A DNA stretch of 64,000 bases, from assembly GCA_023101725.1 (NCBI GenBank), contig JALJCO010003968.1, forward strand, positions 1,674,001-1,738,000, given 5' to 3'. The position numbers and the translations under genes are program-made. Positions 1 to 41,914 of this stretch are shown piece by piece (position 1 is the first letter of the stretch; the number at the start of each line of letters is the position of its first letter). Origin of the DNA: Atherinomorus stipes. Taxonomy: Eukaryota; Chordata; Actinopteri; Atheriniformes; Atherinidae. The notes below the pieces were generated by a model that ran no database searches, was not told the DNA's origin, and saw only the letters and a program-made list of their open reading frames with translations.

Positions 1-3000
1 AAGCTCTCTTCCTCTGTACCACGTCTGCCAGTCCGTTGTTAGCCATCGCTCCCTGTCACCCCACATCCTCTACATGCTCTTTTTGAGGCCAGGCTGTATC
101 CAGCAAGGTCTATTTAATACTTGAAGCCCTCTTTTCTCAGTCTTTTTTGTGATGCTGTCTATGATAGCTGGCATGAAGCATGAGGATGGCTGTGCTGCTA
201 TCATACACTGGGTTGTAGTATTAGATGTCCTGTTGCTTGTGTTTCATACCAGCAGTGTTTCTTGAGAGATAAGAGCAGGAGTTCAAACACAGTTGCAGCT
301 TTAGCAACATCTGTATGAGGAGATGAAGCTACAGCACACTATTAAGATTGAGATCAACCTTTATTGTCCCAGAGGGAAATTTGTCTCAGGCATCAGTGCT
401 ACATCACTGGCAATCATACATTGTACTATTTATCTATCTATTTATTTATTTTTGGCAGAAAAGGATTGAAAAGCAACTGGGCTTGACTTGGCAAAAAGAT
501 AATTTTCAGCAGATTCCTCTTCTGCAGGAACATAAACACACACAACACAATCAAATCAAAGACAGTGCAATCACATTCTTACAGAGAGGGGAGGCGGCAG
601 TTGAAGGAGGCTGTGGGGGCCAAATCAGTGGTCACAACTGTAACTGTAGTTTTAAACAGTCCTGATGTGCTGTGGAATCTCGTACCAGGCTTCGGTCTGC
701 ACAAAAAAAGAAAGATCTTTGTCCAAAGTGGTTCCGTTAGTAACAGCAGAAGTCCATTTGTTACTAATCGGGTTTTAGTTTTTGCCCCAAAGGCAGCTTA
801 TGGTGTTGATGGGCATCTATTGAGCAGTTGGAAATATAGTTTAGTCCAGTGACTCAGTACAAGGTTCTGAAAGGTTAGTGCATGCGACTGAGAAAGCAGA
901 ACGATGGGGAGTTTAGCCAGGTGACCTGTGGCGGATCTTATAGGCTTTATTAATCTTGCGACTGGCTCAAGGATTTCATTGGTTGTGTCCAAACAGGTAA
1001 ACAATATGACACAGTAGTCTTGGAAATAATTATGGCAAATGGTAAACATGCTGGGCATTCACATTAAGGGGTTAGAAGTTCAGCGAACAAAAGGTTGGCC
1101 TGTATCAGGCAGGTAGTTCTGTACTGGATCATTAGTTACTTAGAGAACTGAACAGTTCGTTAAACTAGAAAATTGCTGCTGTATGTTTTTGAACATTGTC
1201 TATGGAGTCCCCCAGGGTTAAGTCTTGGGTCTGTTTATATTGTATATTAATGACCTTTTTAATGTTTCAGATGTGTTGAAATCTGTTTTGTTTTTTTTAA
1301 ATGATATTTTTTTGTTGTTCTGGACATGATTTAAACATTAGAGCCCTTGAATTCAGATACAGTATGATCAGTAATTTTTTTCAAACAAAAGTTCGAAAAG
1401 ATGGGGTAGATATTGAAAGGGTGACTAAGAGCAAATTTCTGGGAGTCATAATTGATGACAGTCTCACTTGGAAGCATCACATAAAACATCTACAGTCCAA
1501 AATTTCAAAAACAATTGCAGTATTATTATACAAAGCAAAGCAGGTCTTGGATAAAACATCACATTCTCTACAGTTGGTTAGTTTACCATATCTTAACTAC
1601 TGTGGAGATACTGTATGGGGCAACAATTACTGGACTTCAATACAACCTCTTTATAGTCTACAGAAAACAAAATAAATCAGGATAATTAACAGAGTTGGCT
1701 ATAGGAACCACACATTTATTGTTTTTGCTAGTCAAAGATATTACAACTTAGATTAAATAGATTCAAATCATGTTTAAAGCTAGAAACTTATCAATTTTCA
1801 GGAAATATTCAGGGCATGTTTGATCAAAGGGAGGGAAAATATCATTCAAGGGGATTGTTTTACTTTAAAAAAGCAAAGCTGAGAACTATAAGAAGTTTTT
1901 CTGTGTCTTTGTGGGAGGACCCTTTAAAATAATCTAAATAAAGAATTGAAGCAATGGTTAAACATAATGACATGGAAGTCAGTTAAGAAAGTGGACAAGT
2001 GATTTTATTTTATGATTTTGGAAAAGGGCTGGGAATCAATACGCACAGCTTCTTCTAATTTCTTTTTAAATAGATGATTGTCCTTTCTCTTTTTTCCTGT
2101 CTTTAGTTCTTAATATTTTTTAAATTTTGTTCTCTTTCTTTTTCCAGCTTGTTTATGTGTGCTATAGTCGATGAGACAAATGACTTTACACCATATTTTG
2201 TTTGCATTTATAGAAAATCTTGGTTATTTTGGAGTAATTGCTGTTGGGTGTCTTGACGATGATTTGTTTGGAAGTAATTTTGTGCCACCTTTGGTTCTCG
2301 ATTTAGCTAGGCAGGGTTTTCTTTGTGGTTGTGTCTCTCTTTGATGCCAGATTTATCACATTCATCCAGGAATATTCCTCTGGTTTTATGGAGCTTGTCA
2401 CTTGCAAGGAAATGTAAACTTTGCTTCGACTGTACTGACAAAAAGATAAAACCTGACAAAATAATCCTATATGAAGAAGCATATTGTAAAAGAATAAAAC
2501 AAAACTAATTAAAAAACCAAAACCCAATTCGTTTCTTTCTACATATCAGTGTGCAAATGGCATAAGTGCAATCCTATACACGGGAAAGGTGCACTGGTAA
2601 TGACACTATCAACGCTACTATAAAATATTAGTTAGTAACAGCCACATCAGGAAAATCCTGATGTAGTTGTCATGTCCATACTGGGGAAAGAGCTTTTCCT
2701 TATTGTTGAATATGGAAAAGCTTGTGTGATTGCAGTAGATTGAATAGGCATTTACAGGGATAACATGGAGAGCTTGATGATTCTGATTGCTTTGGAGTTG
2801 CATTGTCTGGGGTGGATGTCGCACAGGGAGGACAGAGCTGTTTTTTGGGTGTGCTCAGCTGGACGCAACTCTTTCTGCAAGTCTTTTTACTCCTGGGCAG
2901 AGCAGTTTGCAAACTTCACATAGACAAGCTGAGCGTCCTTTGGCCTCAGTACAGAAAGAGTTCAGCATCTCTGGGGAAAACCTGACTTGCCTCAAGTCTC

Positions 3001-4020
3001 TGGTGGTATAACTGTCATTGTTTGACTTTTTATCACCTGAGCTTAAATGTTGTAAGTCCTCACCCTCATTCTCTGCTGCTCGCTGACACCAAGACACTCA
3101 GTCAGGTCTGTGATTTTTCTCCTTATAGATGTATGTTTTACTTTGTATACCTTTGTTTCTCCATCCTTCTGTTTCAGATTATTCTCTTATCAGTTTTTGT
3201 TTCTATCTTATGGATCCAGAGTTATAACAGGAGGTTTATTTCATTCTGTTACTGAAGAATCACAAAGCTTCATCTGTGAACTTGGAACTATTTTTTGTTT
3301 TTTAGTTAAGAATTCAATTTCTTTCTTCTCAGAATTAGACATTAAGTCAGCACTTCATGCAAGTGATACCTAGGAATGAAATTAATGCAGTAGAAATGAC
3401 ATGGTTTCAGGCTTGCTATTTCAGGATTTGCATACACACATGCCCACAGTCGAGTCACCTTCATCCGAAATAACACTCTCCCCTCCAGCCAGTTACCTAA
3501 ATTGTCCCTCTTCAGTCAGGATATGGCTTTTGAAAATGTAGCTGCCAAAGAAAATGTTTCTTTGGACTTTTGAAGGGGCCATTTAGGTTTTGTGCATTGA
3601 ACTGCCCTCATACTGAAATGTATTTCGTAGTTTCAGTCTCTATTTTATTTGTACTTGTCCAATTGTATATATGTGTGCATGTGTGTGCGTGTATATTTAT
3701 GCAGGTATGCAAACTTTTTTTTTTTCTTTCTTATGTAATGATTTGAATTTGTCTTATAAAGTACTTTTAATATGGATATTTTAATGCAAAGTCTTTCATT
3801 ATTATTTTTTTAAAGATTTTTATTGTAATTGCAATGTATTACTGTTTGTTGGGGGTAGCATCCTGGTAGCATCTTACTAAAATCTGGTAGATTTACAGAA
3901 AAATTCTGTTCATTAATATACACTATGCCATTTAAATAAATAAACATTTGTTTTTGCACACGGGCATTTTTTGTCTTATTAATATAATTCTTTCTCTGTG
4001 TTCCCCTTCTTTTACTGTAG
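1..4020 (+). other. ADAM12 intron (left part), repeat-derived
   Basis: No ADAM12 exon, and in particular no HExxHxxGxxHD zinc motif, was found. The stretch 350-560 (TTTATTGTCCCAGAGGGAAATTTG-like) resembles the 3' end of a fish LINE, and 1190-1960 is a reverse-transcriptase relic listed separately. The remainder, 1961-4020, is AT-rich with a short TG-rich run near 3665-3700 and nothing else recognisable. Confidence 0.5.
1190..1960 (+). mobile_element. LINE (non-LTR retrotransposon) reverse-transcriptase relic
   Basis: Near 1197 the frame reads YGVPQG-stop-VLG and then LFILYINDLF, the RT motif GVPQGSVLGPLLFxLYINDL with a stop codon in place of Ser and small deletions. From 1390 to 1672 a second frame reads KFLGVIIDDSLTWKHHI and later LPYLNYCGDTVWGNNY, the thumb/C-terminal part of CR1/L2/Rex1/Jockey-type RTs. 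Stops and frameshifts show it is dead. The exact clade is not assigned. Confidence 0.8.
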
Positions 4021-33704
<29,684 letters not shown>

Positions 33705-34298
33705 GCTCTTGACTTTGTGGTCAAACACATAAAAAAGACTATCTTGTTTTGCACTAATTGCTGAGACTCTGTTGGACATTTTAACAGCAGGAAGTGTCAG
33801 AGAGTCGCTGGTGAAAAAGGGGGCTACCATCGCAGCGCGGTGTTATGCCTCTAAACGGTGCTTTGTTGTCCTCGCTCAGGTACCAATGAACTATTTATCT
33901 ATTTAACTATTTAACTTCGATGTTAGCAGTATGTGCTCAGAGCACGAATGAAGATTGATTTTCTGCATGGAAAATTTCAGAAAGGGAAACACGGTGTCAT
34001 TTTGGATATTTCTTTTACATCCTTTAGGGATTTTTTTATACTTTTTTTTAAATAAAGTGCTGAATTATATGATCTTTTTTTAAAACTGGAGGAGTTGCAT
34101 AAGTAAAAGGGGGGAAATAAATTGGACTTACTTGGATGAATATAAATTGGAAGTGGAGCACAAGTCATATGTAACTTGTAGCTCACTGAGCAGTGTTATT
34201 TATTTAGTTTGTCATATTTTATTATGTCTTTAGTACCAAATACATTCTTTATCCTTGCTACCATGGTGCCAAACAAATGTGTGTGTGTGTTTCTGTAC

Positions 34299-34356
<58 letters not shown>

Positions 34357-35420
34357 TTCTTTTTTTCCAAAAATGCAACAGTCTTGAAAACGACTCATCT
34401 TAAAGCTGGATGAAAACACATGAACTCTCCACTACTACATTATTTTGGTTGATTAATCTGATTGCCTCATTGTAGAGTCTCACCATGAGGCCCTTGGATT
34501 CCATATAAGTTCATTTTTTTTAACTTGTCAGACCGGCTCTGACGTACTGCTCTGGGCATGTTTTGGAAGCTGGACATGTTCTCCTCATGCTGATGAGTGG
34601 AGTGTCAACAGATTTGACAGAATGATTGTGTTCCAGAGAATTACACCAACACCAAACCATTCAGTATTATTGCTGGTTTTTGTATGTTTTACATCCACGC
34701 TCACTTTGTCTACGCGTGAGCCAAGCTGGATGACTTCAACGCTGCAAGCTCTCCAAGCTTCTCCTCGACCATTTCAAATGTTTTAATGTTTCTGCCTGTA
34801 AATTTTTTTTTCTTCCGGAACATTTGGTCTGACTTATGCTGTTTATCCATGCATTTACTGCGTTTTTTATTAGCTTTGGAGCTCAGTGTTGCACTTTGTG
34901 GCACTTTTCTTTATTTTGCAGTGCATGCAAAAGAAATGCACTGCAAAATGATGGAAGATGGTAACATCCTGCATTGTTTATGTGCAAAGACGTGCCCGTA
35001 ATGCTTTTTCTCTATTAGAAAGTGTTCAGATGTGTTTAAAAGTCATATTAATGGCTCTGCTGGAAAATTGTTCAATCTGTGTGAATTATCTGTTAAATGT
35101 TTATTCCATTTGTAAATTCTGTACCATGTTCATGTATTACTTTTAGTGTAACAAGTTCAAAGTCATTGTAAAGTGTAAATATTGTTGTCAGTAACCATTT
35201 TTCCTTTGTTTTTCTGTTTTGTTTTGTTTTGTTTTTTTTCCAAAAGCACAGAAATGTATGAACTGCTATGATGCTGTGCCCTGGTATGTGAAAAAAAGAG
35301 GATTTTTAGCATTTCCAGCATAGAGAATAACTGACTAGCCAGCCTTTAAGGTTGCAGAAAAACAGGATGATAGAGATGAAGTCACAGCCGAATAAAAGTT
35401 CTTTTATGATTGTTTGAAGA
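33705..35420 (+). other. adam12: ADAM12 3' UTR with several poly(A) signals
   Basis: Non-coding sequence after the stop. AATAAA occurs at 34051-34056, 34116-34121 and 35391-35396; the last probably marks the end of the long mRNA (inferred). Three ATTTA pentamers cluster at about 33890-33915, the pattern of an AU-rich stability element. A (TA)n tract fills 34302-34353. The true transcript end cannot be fixed from sequence alone. Confidence 0.6.
34302..34353. repeat. (TA)n repeat in ADAM12 3' UTR
   Basis: About 52 bp of uninterrupted AT dinucleotide, preceded by a short (GT)n run. Confidence 0.95.
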
Positions 35421-36225
35421 AGTTGCTTTCATTTCATTTTCATTTTTAGTTTTGCAGTCACATCACAAAACAATTATCACCCAGAAAATTGCCATGACTT
35501 GTCATTTAAAAAAACTATTAATCACATAAATTGTGCATAAAACTGTGCTTAACTTTGCATTTTCTTGCTCCATTAAGCATCAACCCAATTATCATTGGTT
35601 GTCACTGTAGGTCCAAAGGTTTTTCAGGAAAATGGTTTAAATTAAGTGTTTTTCCCTGTGTGTCTGATGTCATCTACGCCATCCTTTACATGAGTCTGAC
35701 TGTAGCTGCTCCTATTTATGCTTGTTCAACACTGCCATCCCTTGGACAACAGCAAGCATTACAACTACTGCCAAATTATCTTTGCATAACATGTTCAGTA
35801 CAAACTGAAATTGCTCTTAGGTACTGGATAAAGATCAGTAACTTGTAAATATAGCAAGTCACAGAGAAAAAAAAAGCTCAGGATAAAATCTAGATTTTGT
35901 GTTGCTTGACATCAACACTGATCACGTGAAAGCATCAAAGTGGCATTCAGAATATACTTTAAATCCAAGTTAGTTCAGTTTTGTGATTCACACTGAATTG
36001 GACATTAATGAATGTCTAAATGTAAGTAGCAATAATAATTTGATTTTTATGTTGTTTTTATTTAAAGTAACTGAGGCAATGACAAATATAAAATGAACCA
36101 TGAGCAGTCTTTTCAAGTGCAATGAAAAGTACATCAGTTTTTGGATCATATTGGATGTTTTTTATAACCAGTGGACAAATAAAAGGCAGAAAAATGTAAT
36201 TTAACCCTGAAACAAAATATTTCTT

Positions 36226-36560
36226 CTCTTACTTGAGCATACCAGAAACATTTAACAGGTACAGTTGCAATAACATGATGTGCACACTGATGCACAAAAA
36301 CAGGACCAATTTATGGCTATGACAAGCTGACCTGCTGCATGTGGGAAAAACCCAGTAGATCAGCTGTTTCTGAGATACTCTGACCAGCCCATCTGGTACC
36401 ATCATTTTTAGTTTTTGTTTCTTTTTGTTGAAAATCAGTAACGCCTTCAGTATCTCCATGCCCAAATACAACTTTGCTGCCATTTGATTGACTGACTGAA
36501 CATTTGAACTGAATAAAGTGGCATGTGATGTGGCTGTATAAAGGCCAGTTTATGATTAAT
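36226..36560 (-). mobile_element. Tc1-like transposase N-terminal fragment
   Basis: On the minus strand a frame contains RWAGQSISETADLLGFS, the first helix-turn-helix of a Tc1-type transposase, followed by a short decayed stretch. The catalytic domain is missing and no terminal repeats were found. Confidence 0.7.
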
Positions 36561-37472
36561 TTGGCTGTAAACAGCAACAAACAGTTATTTATAACTATTG
36601 GCACTACTTTCTGTAAGCCTGACCTGTATTCTGTGTAGAGATGAATTTCTGTCAGAAGAATTAAAAACTGTCCTGCAGGTCCTCGTTGTGGCTCACCGTG
36701 AGCTCGCTGCTGTTCTGTGGCTGATGACAGAGAGTTCTGGTGAGCAAATGTCATTAAACCACAAAAGTAGCTGCAGAAACTCAAATATTATTCCACTTTG
36801 TAAATCTTCAACACCACACCATAACCTCCTACTTTTAAACAACATACAGTACATCGATGATTTAACAGGATGACCCTGGAAGATCTCTACACGTTCTACA
36901 CAGAGAGATGTCATTATTCAACATGGCTCTAACAAAAAAAGAGTACAAAGGTTTGGTGTACAGAACAACATTCCTCATTATTGATGGTTTCATGCTTACA
37001 TCTTGTCTCCTTGGTCCAGCAATGGTGCAGGCTAGGCTGTAATGAAGGATAAACAGAAGCAGTTTGACCATTCAGTCCAGACTGCTAAAAGAAAGTATTG
37101 GAGATTACAGCAGGAAGATATCCAAGAACTAGTGAGTAGTGATCCTAGTTAACCAGCTTGGTTTTGGTAGTGACCGTCGCTCATGAGATTCCCTGATTCC
37201 CACGAGGCCTGATGCTACTGTACAATCTAACAAATATGCTGTTTTAGAGACCTGAGATGTGAATTTGCCAACATGTATCAATCTGATAATAATCTTGGTG
37301 CTCCTTGTAGCAAAGGCTAGTCAGAGTTACTGCATGTGCCACTCAGACAGAGCATGAGATTATAAGGTCTCTGCAGGCAGCTAAAAAGCTTATGGGTATG
37401 ATGGCGTACTAGCTGATATGTTTTTTATACAGGTTTTCTACTTGCTTTTTTTCACATAGTGTGGTGCTAGAG

Positions 37473-38370
37473 TCCTGGAAGTATGGGATTATTAACCCCA
37501 CCCCTAAAGCTGAGGGAAAAGATAAAATACCTCTAAATTACAGGGGAACTTCGTTAACATCTTCATTGTATAAACTGTTTTGTTCTGTTCTGTATAACTG
37601 TATTGCAGAGTGAACAGAGGCTAATGATAAAGCTGATGAGCAGAATGGGTTCAGAAAGAAGCGTAGCTGCCTTGATCATATTTTTACTGTAACTACAATC
37701 AAAGAAACAAAAAAAGAGGAAGAAATCTACCTTTTGTTCATTTATTGATTTCTCTAAAGCTTTTAAACATATAGACTGTAGGCTCTGGAAAAAGCAGTCA
37801 GTTTGATTTGATTTGATTTGTTTATTGATCCACCATCAGCTATCTCATATGTCAATGAGTGCAGTTCTTCCTGTGGTCAAGAACACCATTTTCATGTCCA
37901 TTTTTACACATGCATGCATTCATGCAGCATATTACACCCTCTGCCCAGTCCCCCCACATGACAAAACATGAAATGTCTCACTGCTTTGTATGAGAATGTC
38001 AAATGCTGTGTTCAGGTTAATGGATTTTAAATCAGATTGGTTCCCAGTTGATACTGGCGTTAAGCAAGGATGCATTTTATCTCCTGCTCCGTTTTCCATG
38101 TGTATAAATGACCTGTCCTAAGGCCCTGGGCAAAGGTATCTCTGTTGGTGATGGAAAAGTATCCATTTGTAATATGCTGTTGATATTGTTTTGAACTCTG
38201 AAACTGAAGAGGGCTTCAGGAGATGCTTCATCTCATCCATAGCTGGTGTCCTGGCTGGAAATTGAATGTAAACCTTGATAAAACTGAAGTGGTGCAGTGT
38301 AGAAATCCATCAATGCCCCTGTCCGAGTTTAGTTTTTCCCATGGCTCATTTTCTCTGGAAACAGCAAAGT
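37473..38370 (+). mobile_element. LINE reverse-transcriptase relic, interrupted
   Basis: Pieces in shifting frames read PLNYRGTSLTSSLYKLFC, DEQNGFRKKRSCLDHIF, FIDFSKAFKHID, GVKQGCILSPAPF, YAVDIVL (for YADDIVL) and LNVNLDKTEVV, in the correct order of RT motifs. Stops, frameshifts and Ala-for-Asp losses show it is dead; a foreign stretch at about 37800-37985 (GATTTGATTTGATTTG at its start) splits FIDFSKAF from GVKQGC. Confidence 0.82.
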
Positions 38371-38694
38371 GAGATGCTAAACTGTTTGCATCCCTGGTCC
38401 TGCCCATTTTGACATTATGCTGCAGCTGTCTGGGTTATAAAAGTTATTCTTGTGTTAATGCTGTTTAATTGTAGATTTTACTAATGTGTGGGTAATGTAG
38501 TAAAGTTAGCTGTCTGTCTGTTAGTGTGCTGACACTGAATTCCTTAAATTCATCTTCCTAAAATCGAAAGACAAGACAGCCAGCAGATTCTTGATTGTAA
38601 AATATTCCAAATGAAAGGTTAGATTTTACTTTTTAAATATGTTTTATTGTGTAACATCAGCAGAGGTGGACAATTCAGGAGCAAGAAAGTAAAA

Positions 38695-38850
38695 CTCCTG
38701 CCATATTTTTGGATAATTTAGAACAGGTGTTTTCGCCAGGTTTTCACTAACGAGTTCTACCTGCAGAAGAGCTGTGCGGATTAACTTCAGCTGGTTTAGT
38801 CATTTGTTGGAACAAATGCTGGATGTCCACTTCTGAACATCAGGATTGTG
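38695..38850 (+). repeat. Dispersed repeat, sister of 58862-59035
   Basis: Contains TTTAGAACAGGTGTTTTC and CACTAACGAGTTCTACCTG. The reverse complement of 58862-59035 has the same blocks in the same order, so two copies of one unnamed repeat family lie in opposite orientation 20 kb apart. Confidence 0.65.
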
Positions 38851-38870
38851 TCATGTGCTTAAATTATAGG

Positions 38871-39246
38871 ACAGGGTTAATCAAATCAGTCTGAGGACCG
38901 CAATCCAGCAGGTTTTAGCTGCTCCGTGCTTCAATTTAATGAGTAATTGTGCAGAACTTGATTGTCTATTGCAGGGTTTCTCAATCCTGGTCCTCAGGGA
39001 CCTGCATGTATTGGAGGTTTCCAACTCCACCACACCTGATTCAGATCAACCAAACAGCTCATCAAGTTCTTTGCAATCTGCTAACGAGCCTTTCATCTGA
39101 GTCAGGTGGGTTAAAGTAGGAATATCTTTAAAACCAGCAGGGCAGGGGTCCCTGAGGACCAGGATTGAGAAGCACTGTTCTATTGGATATTGGATGGAAA
39201 ACCTGCTGGATTGTGGCCCTCGTAGGACTGAATTGAGTAACCCTGC
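38871..39246. mobile_element. Foldback repeat containing a second foldback repeat
   Basis: Outer arms: ACAGGGTTAATCAAATCAGT..CAATCCAGCAGGTTTT at 38871-38923 and its inverted match ending about 39246. Inside, 38971-39178 is a separate palindrome with arms TCTCAATCCTGGTCCTCAGG and CCTGAGGACCAGGATTGAGA. One foldback element therefore appears to have inserted into another. No coding capacity. Confidence 0.75.
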
Positions 39247-39267
39247 GGTAGGATCAACTTCTAAGGC

Positions 39268-39420
39268 AGCGTTTCTCAATTCTGGTCTTCAGGACCCACT
39301 GCCCTGCATGTCTTGGATTTGTTTCTACCAACACACCTGACTCAGAAAAATGAACTTCCTCATCAAGTTCTTAGGAAGCCTGTTAATGAGCCAGTCATTT
39401 GATTCAGGTGTGTGATTGTA
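39268..39420. mobile_element. Truncated foldback repeat
   Basis: Begins GTTTCTCAATTCTGGTCTTC and continues with ACACACCTGACTCAG, as in the left arm of the family at 38971-39178. The matching right arm stops after the GATTCAGGTGTG block. Confidence 0.65.
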
Positions 39421-39742
39421 GGGTTCCCTCTTATGGCCAGCTCACGTTGGATCCATGTGCACCACCTTCCGGCTGTGACATGGCTTTGTTCCAACCTCTA
39501 CAGTGCATCAACTCACACCAGGAGCATGTCAGACACAGCTGTACTGCAAACTGCAGTCTGTGTATGTGGATCCACAACATAACAAAATCACGGGAGAATT
39601 GCAGGATTATGTGATACTAATAACCATGGTAAGGCAGGCTGAATAAATGTCCAATGGTCAATGGTTTAAAAAAAAAAAAAAAACACGCACGAGACCCCCG
39701 GACTGATTGACTTCTAACCTACTTGTAATGATGTAATAATAA

Positions 39743-40015
39743 TAATGGATTAGATTTTTATATTGCGCTTTTCAAGGCACTCAAAGCGCTCACAGTAGGT
39801 CCATTATTCATTCACTCCTCATTCATACTTGGTGATGGTAGGCGACGCATGTCGCCACAGCTGCCCTGGGACAGACTGATGGAAGTGTGGCCGCCATTTT
39901 GCGCCCGACCACTACCGGAACATCCACACACATTCATACGAGGCAAGGAGGGTTAAGTGTCTTGCCCAAGGACACAACAACATATGGCTGGGGGATCGGG
40001 TTTCGGACTGCCGAG
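39743..40015 (+). repeat. Dispersed fish repeat (GCGCTTTTCAAGGCACTCAAAGC type)
   Basis: The words TTTATATTGCGCTTTTC, CACTCAAAGCGCT, CATTCACTCCTCATTCATAC and GTGTCTTGCCCAAGGACAC follow each other as in a very common teleost interspersed repeat. The class (SINE or LINE 3' end) is not certain. Confidence 0.6.
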
Positions 40016-40428
40016 TTTTATTTCTAAATTTAACACTTTGCACCTCTCCCATGTCTGGTTTCCTGTCTGGTCCTTTCTGAACAACAGAGCTTGGTGCATT
40101 CTGGGAGCCTGCTCGGTCAAAAATATACCCAATGTTTATATTTAGCGGAGAGCTGTGGCAAAATGCATCTGGGATGCATCTGACACGTGTCTGGTGTGAA
40201 CTAAATGGTCGGGAGCTGCAGAAGCTGCGCCACACATGGATCCAGTGTGAACTGGCCTTAAGACGGGTGCCCAAGTCCAGTCCTCAAAAGCACACTTTGG
40301 TTGCATCCCTTCTCTAACACACCTGAATCAAATGAATGGCTCGTTACCAGGCCCCGTGGAGCTGAATGAGATGTGCATGAGGGAATGGGCTTTATGCACA
40401 ATGCCACTATTTCCTAACTTAAAGGGAC

Positions 40429-40888
40429 TAGAGGCAGGAATTTAAAAAGAAAAAACAAACATGCATGTCCATTTTTTTTTAATACTAATGGATGATGAAG
40501 CGCTAAGAACCTTTCCACCCACATCTCTCTGTGCTACCTTGAACAGGCTGTGTGCTGAAAAATGCGCTGCAATTTGGTGGCTGAATTTCCCGCGCTGCCC
40601 CGCGGACGTGACGTCAAATGACGCTACATCCGCAGTTTTGATACAGGAAGATGACGGTCGCGGTAAATTCAAACACTGTAAGCGACAGTTATGGATTCTT
40701 CTGCTGTCAGCAAATAATCCATATCAACTGAAAGACCACTAAAAAGTGTAACTACAAAGAAAAAGCTTAGTGAACAACATTATAGCTTCAGTTTGTGCAC
40801 GTTCCCGTGACAGCTTGGCTCGTGGCTGCAGTTACCTGAAGCGCCAGTCGCGAGTTTTGTTTTTTAATCTTGCCTCAAGTCCCTTTAA
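40429..40888. mobile_element. TTAA-flanked MITE, T2/Kolobok-type ends
   Basis: Left end TTAAAGGGACTAGAGGCA and right end inverted TTAAAGGGACTTGAGGCA: 18 bp with a single mismatch. The outer nine bases match the TTAAAGGRR terminus described for Xenopus T2 MITEs, which use TTAA targets. No recognisable coding frame. Confidence 0.8.
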
Positions 40889-41039
40889 GCTAGCTCCTTT
40901 GTCTCCTATCTTTCATTATTGGAGATATGATTAACCCAGGTGTCCCTGACATCAGTAACCACGAGGACAATGGCCAGACACACCAGGATTAATCAGTTTG
41001 TCCGGTGATGAAAGACAGGAAGCAAAGGAGCTAGCTTAA
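40885..41039. mobile_element. Small TTAA-bounded palindrome adjoining the T2-like MITE
   Basis: TTAAGCTAGCTCCTTTG at the left and CAAAGGAGCTAGCTTAA at the right are perfect 17-bp inverted repeats. The left TTAA (40885-40888) is shared with the neighbouring MITE. 155 bp, non-coding. Confidence 0.75.
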
Positions 41040-41224
41040 ATTCAGGAAGTAGCAGAGTTGTGCATAAAGCCCATTAGCCATTTGATTCAGGTGTGTTGCG
41101 GAGGATATGTTCTAAAAATTACAGGACAGTAGCTCTCGAGGACTGGACTTGCCCCCCCCTGCCTTAAGACATGCAGTCAGTGGGTCCTGAGAACTGGAGT
41201 TGAGAAACGCTGTTCTAAATAAGG

Positions 41225-41380
41225 CAACTCCGGTCCTCGAGGGCCAGTATACTACAGATATCGGGAGTTTCTTTGCTCCAACACACCTGATTCAGATTAA
41301 TGGGTAATTTACAGCCTGCTGTGTTGCAGCAGGGAAACTCCCAATAGCTGCAGGATACCAGCTCTCGAGGACCAGAGTTG
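41225..41380. mobile_element. Foldback repeat
   Basis: Arms CAACTCCGGTCCTCGAGGGC and CTCTCGAGGACCAGAGTTG; ACACACCTGATTCAG lies in the left half. Same family as 38971-39178 and 55394-55599. Confidence 0.75.
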
Positions 41381-41875
41381 TCCATTATTAAAAAAAAGTT
41401 TATTAAAAACACATTCTTGTGTTATAATTACCCAACACTTATCTGGTTAACTGAATATCAAAAATGTTTGGAATTTCTGTTTGTTTATTTTATTGTTGTT
41501 CTTTGTTTGTTTGTTTTTTAAATCATAAAAAATAAACACCTTTTACCTCTATACATCATATACTTATTATATATTATATTATAAATAATGCCATGTTTAA
41601 AAGTCTTCATTTTTTACAAGAGTAATTCCTTTTAAACACCAGACCCCAGTGTTTCTGCCAGTCTACCCTCTCTCACATCAGTGTGTGTGTGCATGTGTGT
41701 GTGTCATCTGTTGATGACCACACTACTTCTGTGGGATTAGTGGCCACATGACAACACTGGGCTGGGCGCCCAGTGAGCCTTTCATTCGGCTTCACTCGGC
41801 AGAGGCGGTCTCTGTGCTGTCCAACACTTTACTAAGAGCTGGAGATTTTCAAACTTAATTTGTGTGGATCTGTAA

Positions 41876-41914
41876 ATGAAGTCAAAAACAGACCGACTGG
41901 GAGCTAATTTGTGA
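41876..41914 (+). promoter_or_regulatory. Upstream ORF overlapping the DHX32 start (TGATG)
   Basis: ATG at 41876 opens 12 codons (MKSKTDRLGANL) ending in TGA at 41912-41914, whose final A is the first base of the DHX32 ATG (41914-41916). If the transcript leader includes it, ribosomes terminating here sit exactly on the main start, an arrangement that favours reinitiation. The leader itself is inferred. Confidence 0.6.

Larger units (their letters stand above)
40264..41160. mobile_element. Nest of palindromic elements (three levels)
   Basis: Outer arms: CCCAAGTCCAGTCCTC..AACACACCTGAATCAAATG (about 40270-40335) against its inverted copy (about 41083-41150). Inside these, AATGGGCTTTATGCACAA (from 40385) pairs with TTGTGCATAAAGCCCATT (to 41073). 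Inside that lie two TTAA-bounded elements, 40429-40888 and 40885-41039. Confidence 0.75.
35421..41790. other. ADAM12-DHX32 intergenic region, repeat-filled
   Basis: About 6.4 kb with no protein-coding gene. It holds a Tc1 fragment (36226-36560), a LINE relic (37473-38370), nested foldback repeats (38871-39246, 40264-41160, 41225-41380) and a dispersed repeat (39743-40015), all listed separately. In human FANK1 lies in this position; no FANK1 exon was recognised. The last 400 bp presumably contain the DHX32 promoter. Confidence 0.6.
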
